Shown here piece after piece: positions 27,416 to 34,614 of a DNA stretch of 35,005 nucleotides. The position numbers and the translations under genes were made by a program. The notes below the pieces were generated by a model that was not told where the DNA came from, did not search any database, and saw only the letters and a list, made by a program, of their open reading frames with translations. This DNA comes from Pseudomonadota bacterium (GTDB lineage Bacteria > Pseudomonadota > Gammaproteobacteria > Burkholderiales > Rhodocyclaceae): contig JAJZSW010000023.1 in NCBI GenBank assembly GCA_021849505.1, positions 1 through 35,005 of the forward strand. The letters are read 5' to 3'. Positions within the stretch are counted from its first letter, which is position 1. Every line of letters begins with the position of its first letter.

Positions 27416-28447
27416 TTATGCCAAGGCCAGCGCCGCCGTGTCGTGCGAGAGCGCCTCGACGGTCGCCTCGTCGCTGGCCAGCAGGCGGCGCGCGACGGCT
27501 TCCCAGTGGAGGGCGCCGCGCTGGACGAGTTCCCGCAGTGCCGTCACGTCGGAGCTGACTTTCGTGTAATCGTAGCCGGCCATTGCCGGCCACAGCTCGC
27601 GGCGCATGCCATCGAAGTTGGCGAACCAGAACCACAGCGACGGCCAGGCCTGCCGCTCGATCAGCGCCGGCAGCGTGACCAGGCAATCGGCGAGGTTGTC
27701 GCGCACCGCGCGCATGAGGATCTCGGCGCGGCGTTTCTTCGAGCAGGCCAACTGCTCCTCCCAGCCCGTGCCGAGCAGCTTGCCGGCGGCATGCTCGCCG
27801 CGTTCGTGCAGGATCAGCGTTTCAGTCTCGGCAGCGGTCATGCGTTCGAGCGCCGCTCCGGGCTCGGTTTCATGGCCGTGCGCGGCGAGCGCGAGCGCCA
27901 TCGCGCCGGGCGTCCGCTTCATCGCCCAGGCCTCGGCCTTCTCCCACAGCCACTGGCGCAATGCCTCGCGCCGCACGATCACCGTGCCGCCCTGCAGCGC
28001 GGCGGGGATCGCGGTCAGGTCGCGCGCGTATTCGCATTCGCAGACCAGCACGGTCAGGCCGTCATCCTCCACCTTGCGGTCGAGCCGGCCGAGGAAGAAG
28101 TGGGGCTTGCCGAAGCGGCCGATGCCCGCCCCGTAGACCAGTCCGTGCGGAACGATCGCCCGGTTGATATCGACGACCGCAAACGGCTCGTATTCGGTGC
28201 CCGCCAGCGGCAGCGGCGCGAAATCTTCCGCGGCGAGCGTTTCCCAGAGTTCTTCGCGTGCATTGAGCCATTCGCCCACCTCGGAACGCGCGAGTGGATC
28301 GCCGAGCGGGATGCCGCTTTCCCAGCGGTAGAACTCGCGCATTTCGAGCAGGTAGGTGCACAACGTCATCTCGCGCGCATGCCGCGCGTCGGCGATGTGG
28401 CAGTTGCGCTGGACGGCGGCGACGAGGCGATCGAAATGCGCAATCAT
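27416..28447 (-). CDS. Conserved protein of unknown function, 343 residues
   Basis: Begins MIAHFDRLVAAVQRNCHIADARHAREMTLCTYLLEMREFYRWESGIPLGDPL. Visible features: a helical N-terminal part with LEMREFYRWE, a central alpha/beta part (EPFAVVDINRAIVPHGLVYGAGIGRFGKPHFFLGRLDRKVEDDGLTVLVCECEYARDL), and a helical C-terminal half (ETETLILHERGEHAAGKLLG...RRAEILMRAVRDNLADCLVTLPALIERQAWPSLWFWFANFDGMRREL). The E-x-x-x-HERGE-H cluster could bind metal, but this is a guess. There is no signal peptide or membrane segment. I do not recognise the family with confidence. It is embedded in the minus-strand run, 5 bases after the cysteine-rich gene and 8 before hyi, so it links the AAA/DUF2201 module to the glycolate genes. 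A long upstream extension of the frame has unusual Arg-rich composition and is rejected. Confidence 0.8.
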   Translation of the reverse strand: MIAHFDRLVAAVQRNCHIADARHAREMTLCTYLLEMREFYRWESGIPLGDPLARSEVGEWLNAREELWETLAAEDFAPLPLAGTEYEPFAVVDINRAIVPHGLVYGAGIGRFGKPHFFLGRLDRKVEDDGLTVLVCECEYARDLTAIPAALQGGTVIVRREALRQWLWEKAEAWAMKRTPGAMALALAAHGHETEPGAALERMTAAETETLILHERGEHAAGKLLGTGWEEQLACSKKRRAEILMRAVRDNLADCLVTLPALIERQAWPSLWFWFANFDGMRRELWPAMAGYDYTKVSSDVTALRELVQRGALHWEAVARRLLASDEATVEALSHDTAALALA

Positions 28448-28452
28448 GACGA

Positions 28453-28899
28453 TCAGGTCCTGGGCCGGCTGCGCTTGCGGATCTGCCAGTGGGCGACGCC
28501 CTGCACGATGCGCGAGAACGGCAGCCGGTCGAGCGCGCCGAATTCGGCCTGCGCCAGTCGCACCAACTTGAGAACATCCGGCGCGTGGGCCGCGGGATCG
28601 AGCAGGTCCTTGAGGCCGACGAGCCCGCCGCACTGCACCTTCATCAGCATGGCGTGCGGCAGGACGCGCTGCGTGTCCTTGAGCTTGAGCGCGAAGGCCG
28701 AATTCTGGCGCAGCAGGGTCAGCAGCTGGCCGCAGGCGGCGCGCGCCAGCGGTTCGCGGCAGGCCACCAGCTCACGCTCGGCCAGGGCAAGACGCTGCGC
28801 GGCCTCGCAGGCGGCCGCCTGACACAGCAGTGCCTTCTCGAACACGCAGGGCAGCGGATTGATCTGCTGGCGCGTGGCGTGAAAGCTGGCTTCGTGCAT
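28453..28899 (-). CDS. Cysteine-rich conserved protein of unknown function
   Basis: 148 residues. Five cysteines are concentrated in the first 60 residues (18, 26, 31, 47, 56: PLPCVFEKALLCQAAACEAAQRLALAERELVACREPLARAACGQLL), with another around residue 90 (VQCGGL). Such spacing suggests a metal or Fe-S site, or a redox role, though it is not a standard ferredoxin motif. The rest is helical with a basic C-terminus (WQIRKRSRPRT). No signal peptide, so the cysteines are in the cytoplasm. It lies 15 bases after the 76-aa gene and 5 before the 343-aa gene, in step with the reductase and Fe-S theme of the module. Function unknown. Confidence 0.8.
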   Translation of the reverse strand: MHEASFHATRQQINPLPCVFEKALLCQAAACEAAQRLALAERELVACREPLARAACGQLLTLLRQNSAFALKLKDTQRVLPHAMLMKVQCGGLVGLKDLLDPAAHAPDVLKLVRLAQAEFGALDRLPFSRIVQGVAHWQIRKRSRPRT

Positions 28900-28914
28900 G
28901 GTCTGGCCACCCCG

Positions 28915-29145
28915 TTACCATTCGTCTCCGAACACGGGCTGCACCTCGCGCGGGGTATTCAGGGTGTCCTCGGCCTGCAATTCGTTTTCGCCGAAGACGA
29001 CCCGAAACAGATCCTGGCTGGGTGCGGCATTCTGGCGCATTTCCTTGGCCGCGACAGAGGCTTCCTTGAACTTCTCGAACTGGGCCAGCTTTTCGAGTTG
29101 GCGGATCGGGCCGATCTGGCTCACGCGATAGAGGTAATAGGGCAT
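28915..29145 (-). CDS. Small conserved protein of unknown function, 76 residues
   Basis: MPYYLYRVSQIGPIRQLEKLAQFEKFKEASVAAKEMRQ... begins with a short beta strand, then a charged amphipathic helix, then a strand and helix (DLFRVVFGENELQAEDTLNTPRE), ending acidic (VFGDEW). The compact beta-alpha-beta-alpha layout and the FxENELxAEDxL segment look like a real conserved family rather than a chance frame, but I cannot name it. AGGAAA precedes the ATG at a good distance. Cytoplasmic. The position between the S24-like gene and the cysteine-rich gene suggests a subunit or adaptor of the same module. Confidence 0.75.
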   Translation of the reverse strand: MPYYLYRVSQIGPIRQLEKLAQFEKFKEASVAAKEMRQNAAPSQDLFRVVFGENELQAEDTLNTPREVQPVFGDEW

Positions 29146-29162
29146 GTGGCTTTCCTGTTGGG

Positions 29163-29540
29163 CTAGTCGACGTAGCGTTTGGCGGCCTTGCGGCGGCCGG
29201 GCTTGGATTTCTGGATGATCACCCCCTTGATGACCGACAGGTCGGGAATGCTCGCTGTCGGATATCTGGGGTTGAGGGCGCGCAATTTCCAGCCCCCCTC
29301 GCTGCCGCTCAACTGGCGGAAGATCCACTCGTTTTCGAGCCAGGCCATGACGTAGGAACCGTCGACGGCCAGACCCTCGGGTTCGATGACGATGATGTCG
29401 CCCTCGACGAATTCCGGCTCCATGCTGTCGCCCAGCACCATCAGGACGAAGGGTTCGGCGCTGCTGCAGGCGTCGAGCGCGGCATCGGTGCGGATTTCCC
29501 CCGCCGGCACCACGGGAATGGGAAAGGGTTTCTTATTCAC
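29163..29540 (-). CDS. LexA/S24-fold protein, apparently lacking the catalytic lysine
   Basis: 125 residues from a GTG start with AGGTGG upstream. The S24 (LexA/UmuD/signal-peptidase) fold is clear: VLMVLGDSMEPEFVEGDIIVIEPEG with the nucleophile Ser 39 in GDSMEP, then GSYVMAWLENEWIFRQLSGSEGGWKLRALNPRYP. In LexA the general base is a Lys in a VKRL-like strand. The equivalent strand here reads WIFRQL, with no Lys, so self-cleavage is doubtful. There is no DNA-binding domain before it: the protein starts about 30 residues ahead of the serine. The C-terminus is very basic (KSKPGRRKAAKRYVD). It overlaps the 85-aa gene by 8 bases. A binding or sensing role is more likely than an SOS repressor. Confidence 0.85.
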   Translation of the reverse strand: MNKKPFPIPVVPAGEIRTDAALDACSSAEPFVLMVLGDSMEPEFVEGDIIVIEPEGLAVDGSYVMAWLENEWIFRQLSGSEGGWKLRALNPRYPTASIPDLSVIKGVIIQKSKPGRRKAAKRYVD

Positions 29541-29790
29541 TCAGCCACCTGACCAGGTAGTACAAACGAAATCCCTCGGACGAACGCGACGGCCCCATGA
29601 CTTCCGCCCCATGCAGGTCCTGCGCGGGATCTTGCCGCCGCAGGGCCTCCTCCTCCGAATCCACCACTTCGACGACATTCTCGGGAAAGCGCTGGCGCTT
29701 GCGCCTGACCGACGGGGCGGCCTGGACCAGCGCGAACCGCTGCTGCACGAGATGCGGGGCTTCCGCATCGAGGAAAATTCCGCCTTTCAT
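29533..29790 (-). CDS. Small conserved protein of unknown function, 85 residues
   Basis: MKGGIFLDAEAPHLVQQRFALVQAAPSVRRKRQRFPENVVEVVDSEEEALRRQDP...HGAEVMGPSRSSEGFRLYYLVRWLSE. It looks like a small alpha/beta domain with a hydrophobic C-terminal strand (FRLYYLVRWL). The ATG at 29790 overlaps the DsrS-like stop as TGATG and has AAGGAA upstream. A GTG one codon earlier is also possible. The stop lies inside the start of the S24-like gene. These overlaps on both sides support a real gene. I do not recognise the family. Confidence 0.72.
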   Translation of the reverse strand: MKGGIFLDAEAPHLVQQRFALVQAAPSVRRKRQRFPENVVEVVDSEEEALRRQDPAQDLHGAEVMGPSRSSEGFRLYYLVRWLSE

Positions 29791-30803
29791 CACAGGTTCC
29801 TTAAAGCTCGCAAGTGCCCAATGATAGGCGCGAATAGCGGCTCGAGATGGCGCCGCAGCAGCGGGCCGACCGCCGTGGTCCGGGTGAGGATCGCCTGGGC
29901 ATCGACATTCGACAGGCTTCCCAATGCCTCCAGCGCGGCAATCTCGGCGGGCGGCACCGGCAAGCCGGCAGATGCGCGCCCGGCGGCGAAATACCGGCCG
30001 AGCAGATCGAGCAGCAGATAGACCGCCTCATGCGCGGGGGGCCTTTCCAGCGTCAGTTCGGCGGTCTTGAGATAGCTCTGCCCGGCGCCGGAATAGCAGC
30101 GCGCCAGCAGCCGGGCTGCCGGCGTGTCGGGCAGTTTGTCTGGCAAAGCGCGTGGCGGTTCGGGCGGCAGATCGTCGGGCAGGCTTTCGAGGAAGCCGAT
30201 CAGGTAGTACGGCCGGCGCTTGCCCTTGGCCCAGAGTTGCTCGCGTTTCTCCGCATCGAGCAGACCGGCCGCAAGCACCGCACGCACGCTCTGCATCGCG
30301 GCGATCGGGTCCTCCTCGAAGGGCAGGTGCTCGACCAGGTAATCGGCGAGTACCTGGCCCATCGTGCCGGCCCGTACGGCCGGGTGCATCAGCATCACGC
30401 GCGCGATCTCCATCGTCGCGAGGTTCTGGCTCGCCCACCAGACGCGTCGCGCCAGCTCGTCGGTCAGCCCCGCCGCATGGGCGACGGCCATCACCGCCTC
30501 GGACGCGCCGAGCCTGAGCAGCGCCTCCAGATTCCTTTCGCTGGCCTGTCCCATGCGCGTCCAGCGACGCAAGTGCACCGGGTAGCCGCCGGGCGAGCCG
30601 AGCGCGTGGCCGCCGAGCAGTTCGCGGACGCGCTGGTAATAGCGCTCGGCGCGACCGACCGGATTGAGCGGGATGCGCGCCTCGCCCTTCGGCGTCAGCG
30701 CGTAGAGGGTGCGCGCGCCTTCGTCGATGCGCACCGCCAGCAGTTCGCCGGCGAGCAGCACGTTGAGACGCAGCGCGTCTTCGGGGGATAAATCTGGGTT
30801 CAT
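29790..30803 (-). CDS. DsrS-like protein
   Basis: 337 residues. It resembles DsrS, a cytoplasmic protein encoded at the end of the dsr sulfur-oxidation cluster of Allochromatium and annotated as a sulfur-reduction protein. Matching blocks, from memory of the family: MNPDLSPEDALRLNVLLAGELLAVRIDE, LTPKGEARIPLNPVGRAERYYQRVRELLGGHALGSPGGYPVHLRRWTRMGQ, HAAGLTDELARRVWW, DYLVEHLPFEEDPIAAMQSVRAVL and RRPYYLIGFLESLPDDLPPE. No dsrAB or other dsr gene is in the window, so this is probably a member of the wider DsrS family with a role beside the AAA/DUF2201 pair. The ATG overlaps the DUF2201 stop (TGATG). No membrane segment, no signal peptide and no known catalytic motif. Confidence 0.75.
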   Translation of the reverse strand: MNPDLSPEDALRLNVLLAGELLAVRIDEGARTLYALTPKGEARIPLNPVGRAERYYQRVRELLGGHALGSPGGYPVHLRRWTRMGQASERNLEALLRLGASEAVMAVAHAAGLTDELARRVWWASQNLATMEIARVMLMHPAVRAGTMGQVLADYLVEHLPFEEDPIAAMQSVRAVLAAGLLDAEKREQLWAKGKRRPYYLIGFLESLPDDLPPEPPRALPDKLPDTPAARLLARCYSGAGQSYLKTAELTLERPPAHEAVYLLLDLLGRYFAAGRASAGLPVPPAEIAALEALGSLSNVDAQAILTRTTAVGPLLRRHLEPLFAPIIGHLRALRNL

Positions 30804-32008
30804 CAGTTCAGCTGGATGCGGCGGCCGAAGGGCACGGGGGCCTTGCCCTTGACCAGCCAGAGGACCGGATAGTTGGGCGCTTCCCTGGGGAACTCGCCGT
30901 CGGCGTCGGTGAAGTAGAGGAGCGTGTCGGGTTGCAGGCCGTGGCGCGCGATCCACTCGAACACCGGCGCGAACGAGGTACCGCCGCCGCCGGCGAACTG
31001 GCGCGGCAGGCGCAGTTCGTCCCAGGGCTCGAAGGTCCACGGCGCGCCGGCGGCGAGATCGCTGTCGCAGGCGAACAGCGTGATGCGCACCGGCGTCGTG
31101 CCCTTGAGGGCATTCAGTTCGCCGAGGAATTCGGCCAGGTCCTTTTCCGTCACCGAGCCGGAGACGTCGATGGCGACATGGATATCGCCGCTGTGGCTGC
31201 GCAGCGAAGGCCAGATCACGTCGCCTTCACGACGGGAAGGCCGCTGCCAGGTGTAGTCGTCGCGCGCCGTCTGCGAGAGGTATTGCGCCAGCAGCGCGCG
31301 CCACGACACCTGCGCGGCGAGCGCGGCCTCGGTCAGGCGCGCGAGCTGCCCGGAGAGCTTGCCGGCCTCGCGCGCGCGCTGCGCCGCGGCGGCGAGATGG
31401 CGCTGCCACTGCTGCTGCAGCTGTTCCTTTTCCTGCGCGGACAATGGTGGCGGCGGCGGTGGCTGTTCGCCTGCCTCGCCTTCCCGTGGCGCTCCGCCGG
31501 AACCGGCTTTCTGCTCATCCTTTTCGCCCTGCCCGCCCTCATCGCCGTCCCAGAGATGATCGTCCATCATCTCGCTGTCGTCGTTGCTGTCGTCGATGCA
31601 CGGGTAGATTTCCTCCGCCGCCATGCCGCGATAGACATCGAGCACGATCGCCTCGCCGGGCGGCGTGAGGCCCTCGTCGACGAGGATCGGATTGACGGCG
31701 AAATCGCAGGCCAGGTCCCACTTGCGTTGCACGCGGTGGCCGCGCCGCGCGAAGTGGCCGAGCGCGCAATGCAGGGCCTCGTGCGCGAGCGCGAACTGCA
31801 CCTGGGCGTTGCTGAGGCCGTCGATCCAGCCAGGGTTGTAGTAGAAGGCGCGCGCGTCGGTCGCCGTGGTACGGCACCACTGCGCCGGCTTGAGCGGCAG
31901 ACGCAAGACCAGTGCACCGAGGAAGGGCTTGTCGAGAATCAGCCGCGTGCGGGCGGCGGCGAGCTTGTTCTCGACCTGTTGCGCGAACGGGTCGGCGCTC
32001 TCACTCAT
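30803..32008 (-). CDS. DUF2201-family putative metallopeptidase with vWA-like C-terminal domain
   Basis: 401 residues. N-terminal half: VQFALAHEALHCALGHFARRGHR (HExxH at 76-80 plus His 85) followed by WDLACDFAVNPILVDEGL, as in zinc metallopeptidase-like DUF2201 proteins. Middle (about 140-200): an acidic, Gly- and Pro-rich linker (DDSNDDSEMMDDHLWDGDEGGQGEKDEQK...PPPPPPLS). C-terminal half: VHVAIDVSGSV-type DxSxS (Asp 281; the exact text is HVAIDVSGSVTEKD), later GGGGTSFAPVFEWI and LLYFTDADGEFP, matching a vWA/MIDAS fold. vWA partners of MoxR ATPases (CbbO, NorD) help activate a target enzyme. The gene overlaps the ATPase by 8 bases and the DsrS-like gene by 3. Confidence 0.9.
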   Translation of the reverse strand: MSESADPFAQQVENKLAAARTRLILDKPFLGALVLRLPLKPAQWCRTTATDARAFYYNPGWIDGLSNAQVQFALAHEALHCALGHFARRGHRVQRKWDLACDFAVNPILVDEGLTPPGEAIVLDVYRGMAAEEIYPCIDDSNDDSEMMDDHLWDGDEGGQGEKDEQKAGSGGAPREGEAGEQPPPPPPLSAQEKEQLQQQWQRHLAAAAQRAREAGKLSGQLARLTEAALAAQVSWRALLAQYLSQTARDDYTWQRPSRREGDVIWPSLRSHSGDIHVAIDVSGSVTEKDLAEFLGELNALKGTTPVRITLFACDSDLAAGAPWTFEPWDELRLPRQFAGGGGTSFAPVFEWIARHGLQPDTLLYFTDADGEFPREAPNYPVLWLVKGKAPVPFGRRIQLN

Positions 32009-33053
32009 ACAACATCAGGTCGGCCACCGCGTTCGCCCAGTTGGCGAACTGCGGCACGGCGAACAGCGGCTGGCCGATGCCGCGATGCATGTCGGAGATC
32101 AGCATCACGCCCATCTCGCGCTGCGGAAAGCGCTGCGCGTAGTCGAGGATGCGGCCCCAGACCTGCGGCGCATCGGCATTGCCGCGCGCGCGCAGAGCCC
32201 GGCCGACGAGCGCGGCGGCGACGGCGTATTGCAGGTCGATCTCGGTCGGCACGGCGATCTCCTGGCCGGCGCAGATCGCGTCGAGATCCGGGAGGCGGTC
32301 GAGGCTGTCGATGAAGGCCGCGCACTCGATGCCGGCCGCGTGGCCGACGCAGGCCGCCAGCGCGCCGGCGAGCAGTTCCGGATGATCACCAAACTTCTGC
32401 AGCGCGCGGTGGGCGAACTCCCACGAGCGCGGGCTCGGGAAGGCCATCTCGCCGCCCGCATTCTTCGCCGGGTCGAAATCGAAGATCAGCTCCGGCTTGA
32501 AGCGCAGGAAGGCGACGATCCGTTCGTCGATGCCGTTGGCGTAGGCCCAGGCCGCCCAGTCGTCGAGGTTCACGTCGACCTCGAAGTGCGAGAAGCGGTT
32601 GGCGAGCGGCGCCGGCATGGCGTAGGTGACGCCGCGGTCGCCCTGCCGGTTGCCGGCGGCGAAGATGGCCCAGCCCGGCGGCACGCGGTACTCGCCAAGG
32701 CGGCGGTCGAGGATCAGTTGGTAGGCGGCGGCGGATACCGCCGGCGGGGCGGAAGTGATCTCGTCGAGGAATAGGATGCCCGCCGGCCAGTGGCGGTCGG
32801 CATCCGGCAGCATGGCGGGCACGGCCCACTCGACGCGGTTCTCGATGCGGAAGGGAATGCCGCGCAGGTCGGACGGTTCCATCTGCGAGAGGCGGATGTC
32901 GATGACCGGCACGCCATGGCGCGCCGCCACCTGCGCGACGATCTGCGACTTGCCGACGCCCGGCGGGCCCCAGAGCATGACCGGCGTGTGATGGCCGGCG
33001 GACGTGCTTTCGAATTCGCGGTCGAGGATGAAGGCAAGCTGGGAAGGACGCAT
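32001..33053 (-). CDS. MoxR-type AAA+ ATPase
   Basis: 350 residues. Walker A GPPGVGKS (29-36), Walker B GILFLDEITSA (Asp 97, Glu 98), sensor 1 FAAGNR (Asn 135), and MPAPLANRFSHFEVDV containing the arginine finger. The MoxR-typical PSDLRGIPFRIENRVEWAVP segment and the AAA-lid helices follow. MoxR ATPases act as chaperones or activators together with vWA proteins (CbbQ/O for Rubisco, NorQ/D for nitric oxide reductase). The co-encoded DUF2201/vWA protein is its obvious partner. It starts at the ATG of the TGATG overlap with the reductase stop. The target enzyme is not evident. Glycolate oxidase in the same run is one candidate by position only. Confidence 0.93.
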   Translation of the reverse strand: MRPSQLAFILDREFESTSAGHHTPVMLWGPPGVGKSQIVAQVAARHGVPVIDIRLSQMEPSDLRGIPFRIENRVEWAVPAMLPDADRHWPAGILFLDEITSAPPAVSAAAYQLILDRRLGEYRVPPGWAIFAAGNRQGDRGVTYAMPAPLANRFSHFEVDVNLDDWAAWAYANGIDERIVAFLRFKPELIFDFDPAKNAGGEMAFPSPRSWEFAHRALQKFGDHPELLAGALAACVGHAAGIECAAFIDSLDRLPDLDAICAGQEIAVPTEIDLQYAVAAALVGRALRARGNADAPQVWGRILDYAQRFPQREMGVMLISDMHRGIGQPLFAVPQFANWANAVADLMLYE

Positions 33054-34537
33054 CAGAGCACCTCGACGACAAGTTGCTGCTCGGCGACGCCGCCGGCCTG
33101 CAGCGCCCTGGCCACTGCATCGACGAATCCGCCCGGCCCGACGATGTAGATGTCGCGGTGCGCCGGATCGCATTCGGCGAGGACGTGCCGTGCGGCTTCG
33201 ACGCCCGCCGCGGCCGGGTCCGCGGCATCGATCAATGCATAGCTGAAGGTCTCCAGCGCATCCGCCCAGGCGCGACACTGGTTCTCCAGATAGTGGCCAT
33301 CGGGACGCGTCGCTGCCCAGACGAGGCGCTGCATGCCCGGCAGGTCGGACGCGACGGCATGCTCGATCAGGCTCTTGACCGGCGCAAACCCGCTGTCGCA
33401 GGCGACGAAGACGAGATCGTTGCAGGATTCCTTCTTGAGCACGAAATCGCCGAAGGGGCCGAACAGGCTGACCAGGTCGCCGGGCTTGAAGGCCCCCGCG
33501 AACAGGCGCGCGGCGAACTCGTCCCTTTCCCCATCGCTATTGTCGCGGCAGATATGGAACAACAGATTCCGGTCATCGCAGGGGCAGGACGCGATGGCGT
33601 ACTCGCCGCGGAAGTTTGCCGTGCTGCCGGTGACGTTGAGCGTGATGCGCTGGCCGGCCAGGAAACGCAATCGATTGGTGCGCGGGGTCTGCAGATGCAG
33701 AAGCATGGTGTCGGCCGCGAGCGAAGAAACGCCTTTCACCTTGGCGACGATCTCCTGCTGCGGGATATCGTCCGGCGACTTCGCCTCGAGCATCTCGACG
33801 ACGAGATCGCTGACCGCCGTGTGCGAGCACAGCAGCGTGTAGCCCTGCGCGCGCTCGCTCGCCGACAGCGGGTAGTCGGTATTGCGTATCTGCTTGGTAT
33901 GGCCCGCCACCACGCGCGCCTTGCACAGGCCGCAATTGCCGTTGCCACAGCCGTAGGACGGCGCGAGGCCGGCGCGCAGCGCCGCCTCCAGCACCGTCTC
34001 GTTGCCCTCGACGTGGAATTCGTGTCCGGAGGGTTTCACCTTCACGTTCGCGCTCATCACTCTAAGCATATCGTCCATCACGGCAATCGTGTCGGGCGGC
34101 TCCTCGTTGCCGAGCACGCTGGCCAGTCCGTCGTCAAGGAAGCGGGCGAGCACGGCAAGCTGCTCGGAGGGCGACGCGCCCGCCATTTGCTCGATCTTTT
34201 CGCGCATGGCCTCGATGAGATCGTGGTAATGCGCCAGCGTGCGGCGCACCTCCTCGTACTCCTCGCTCTGCGCGGCGAGGCGCTGGGCGAGGATTTCCTG
34301 ATTCGGCAGGACGCGCTCCCGGATGCGCCGACCGAAGGCCTGTTCCTTGATCTGCGTGATGCGCTCGAAGGCGCCGGAATCCTCCAGCCGGACGTCGGGA
34401 AACAGATGTTGCAAGTCCTCGGTCGTCACCATTCCGTCGTGCGATGGCAGTTCGCCGGCGGCGATGTGCTTCTGCAGCACGGCGCGCGTCACGCCGAGCA
34501 GCTGGGCCGCGCGCGAAAGGGTCAGGGGCAGGGACAT
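33053..34537 (-). CDS. Helix-turn-helix / [2Fe-2S] ferredoxin / FNR-type reductase fusion
   Basis: 494 residues. Residues about 4-50 (LTLSRAAQLLGVTRAVLQKHIAAGELPSHDGMVTTEDLQHLFP) look like a MerR/excisionase-type helix-turn-helix. A coiled-coil region (about 75-120; EILAQRLAAQSEEYEEVRRTLAHYHDLIEAMREKIEQM) follows. A plant-type [2Fe-2S] domain comes next with Cys 197, 202, 205 and 237 (YGCGNGNCGLCKARV...LLCSHT). A ferredoxin-NADP reductase-like half completes it (RLRFLAGQRITLNVTG, GEYAIASCPCDD, GDLVSLFGPFGDFVLK, LVFVACDSGFAPVKSLIEHA, DIYIVGPGGFVDAVARAL). It is first in the 14-gene run, with GAGGAG before the ATG. It should move electrons from NAD(P)H through a flavin to the cluster. The N-terminal domain suggests DNA binding or another docking role. 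Confidence 0.92.
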   Translation of the reverse strand: MSLPLTLSRAAQLLGVTRAVLQKHIAAGELPSHDGMVTTEDLQHLFPDVRLEDSGAFERITQIKEQAFGRRIRERVLPNQEILAQRLAAQSEEYEEVRRTLAHYHDLIEAMREKIEQMAGASPSEQLAVLARFLDDGLASVLGNEEPPDTIAVMDDMLRVMSANVKVKPSGHEFHVEGNETVLEAALRAGLAPSYGCGNGNCGLCKARVVAGHTKQIRNTDYPLSASERAQGYTLLCSHTAVSDLVVEMLEAKSPDDIPQQEIVAKVKGVSSLAADTMLLHLQTPRTNRLRFLAGQRITLNVTGSTANFRGEYAIASCPCDDRNLLFHICRDNSDGERDEFAARLFAGAFKPGDLVSLFGPFGDFVLKKESCNDLVFVACDSGFAPVKSLIEHAVASDLPGMQRLVWAATRPDGHYLENQCRAWADALETFSYALIDAADPAAAGVEAARHVLAECDPAHRDIYIVGPGGFVDAVARALQAGGVAEQQLVVEVL

Positions 34538-34614
34538 CAGCGGTCTCCTCGTGGATATTCGTATTTATGGTTTTGCTGATGATACCCAATCGTGCACTTT
34601 TGCCGAAAGTAGTC

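Noticed and set aside
29163-29540. S24-like protein as an SOS or phage repressor
   Set aside because: No helix-turn-helix precedes the S24 domain, the catalytic lysine seems absent, and no phage genes are nearby.
30932-32314. Long plus-strand open frame opposite the DUF2201 gene and the end of the ATPase gene
   Set aside because: Arg/Ala-rich shadow frame. The minus-strand genes have recognisable motifs and coupled starts and stops.
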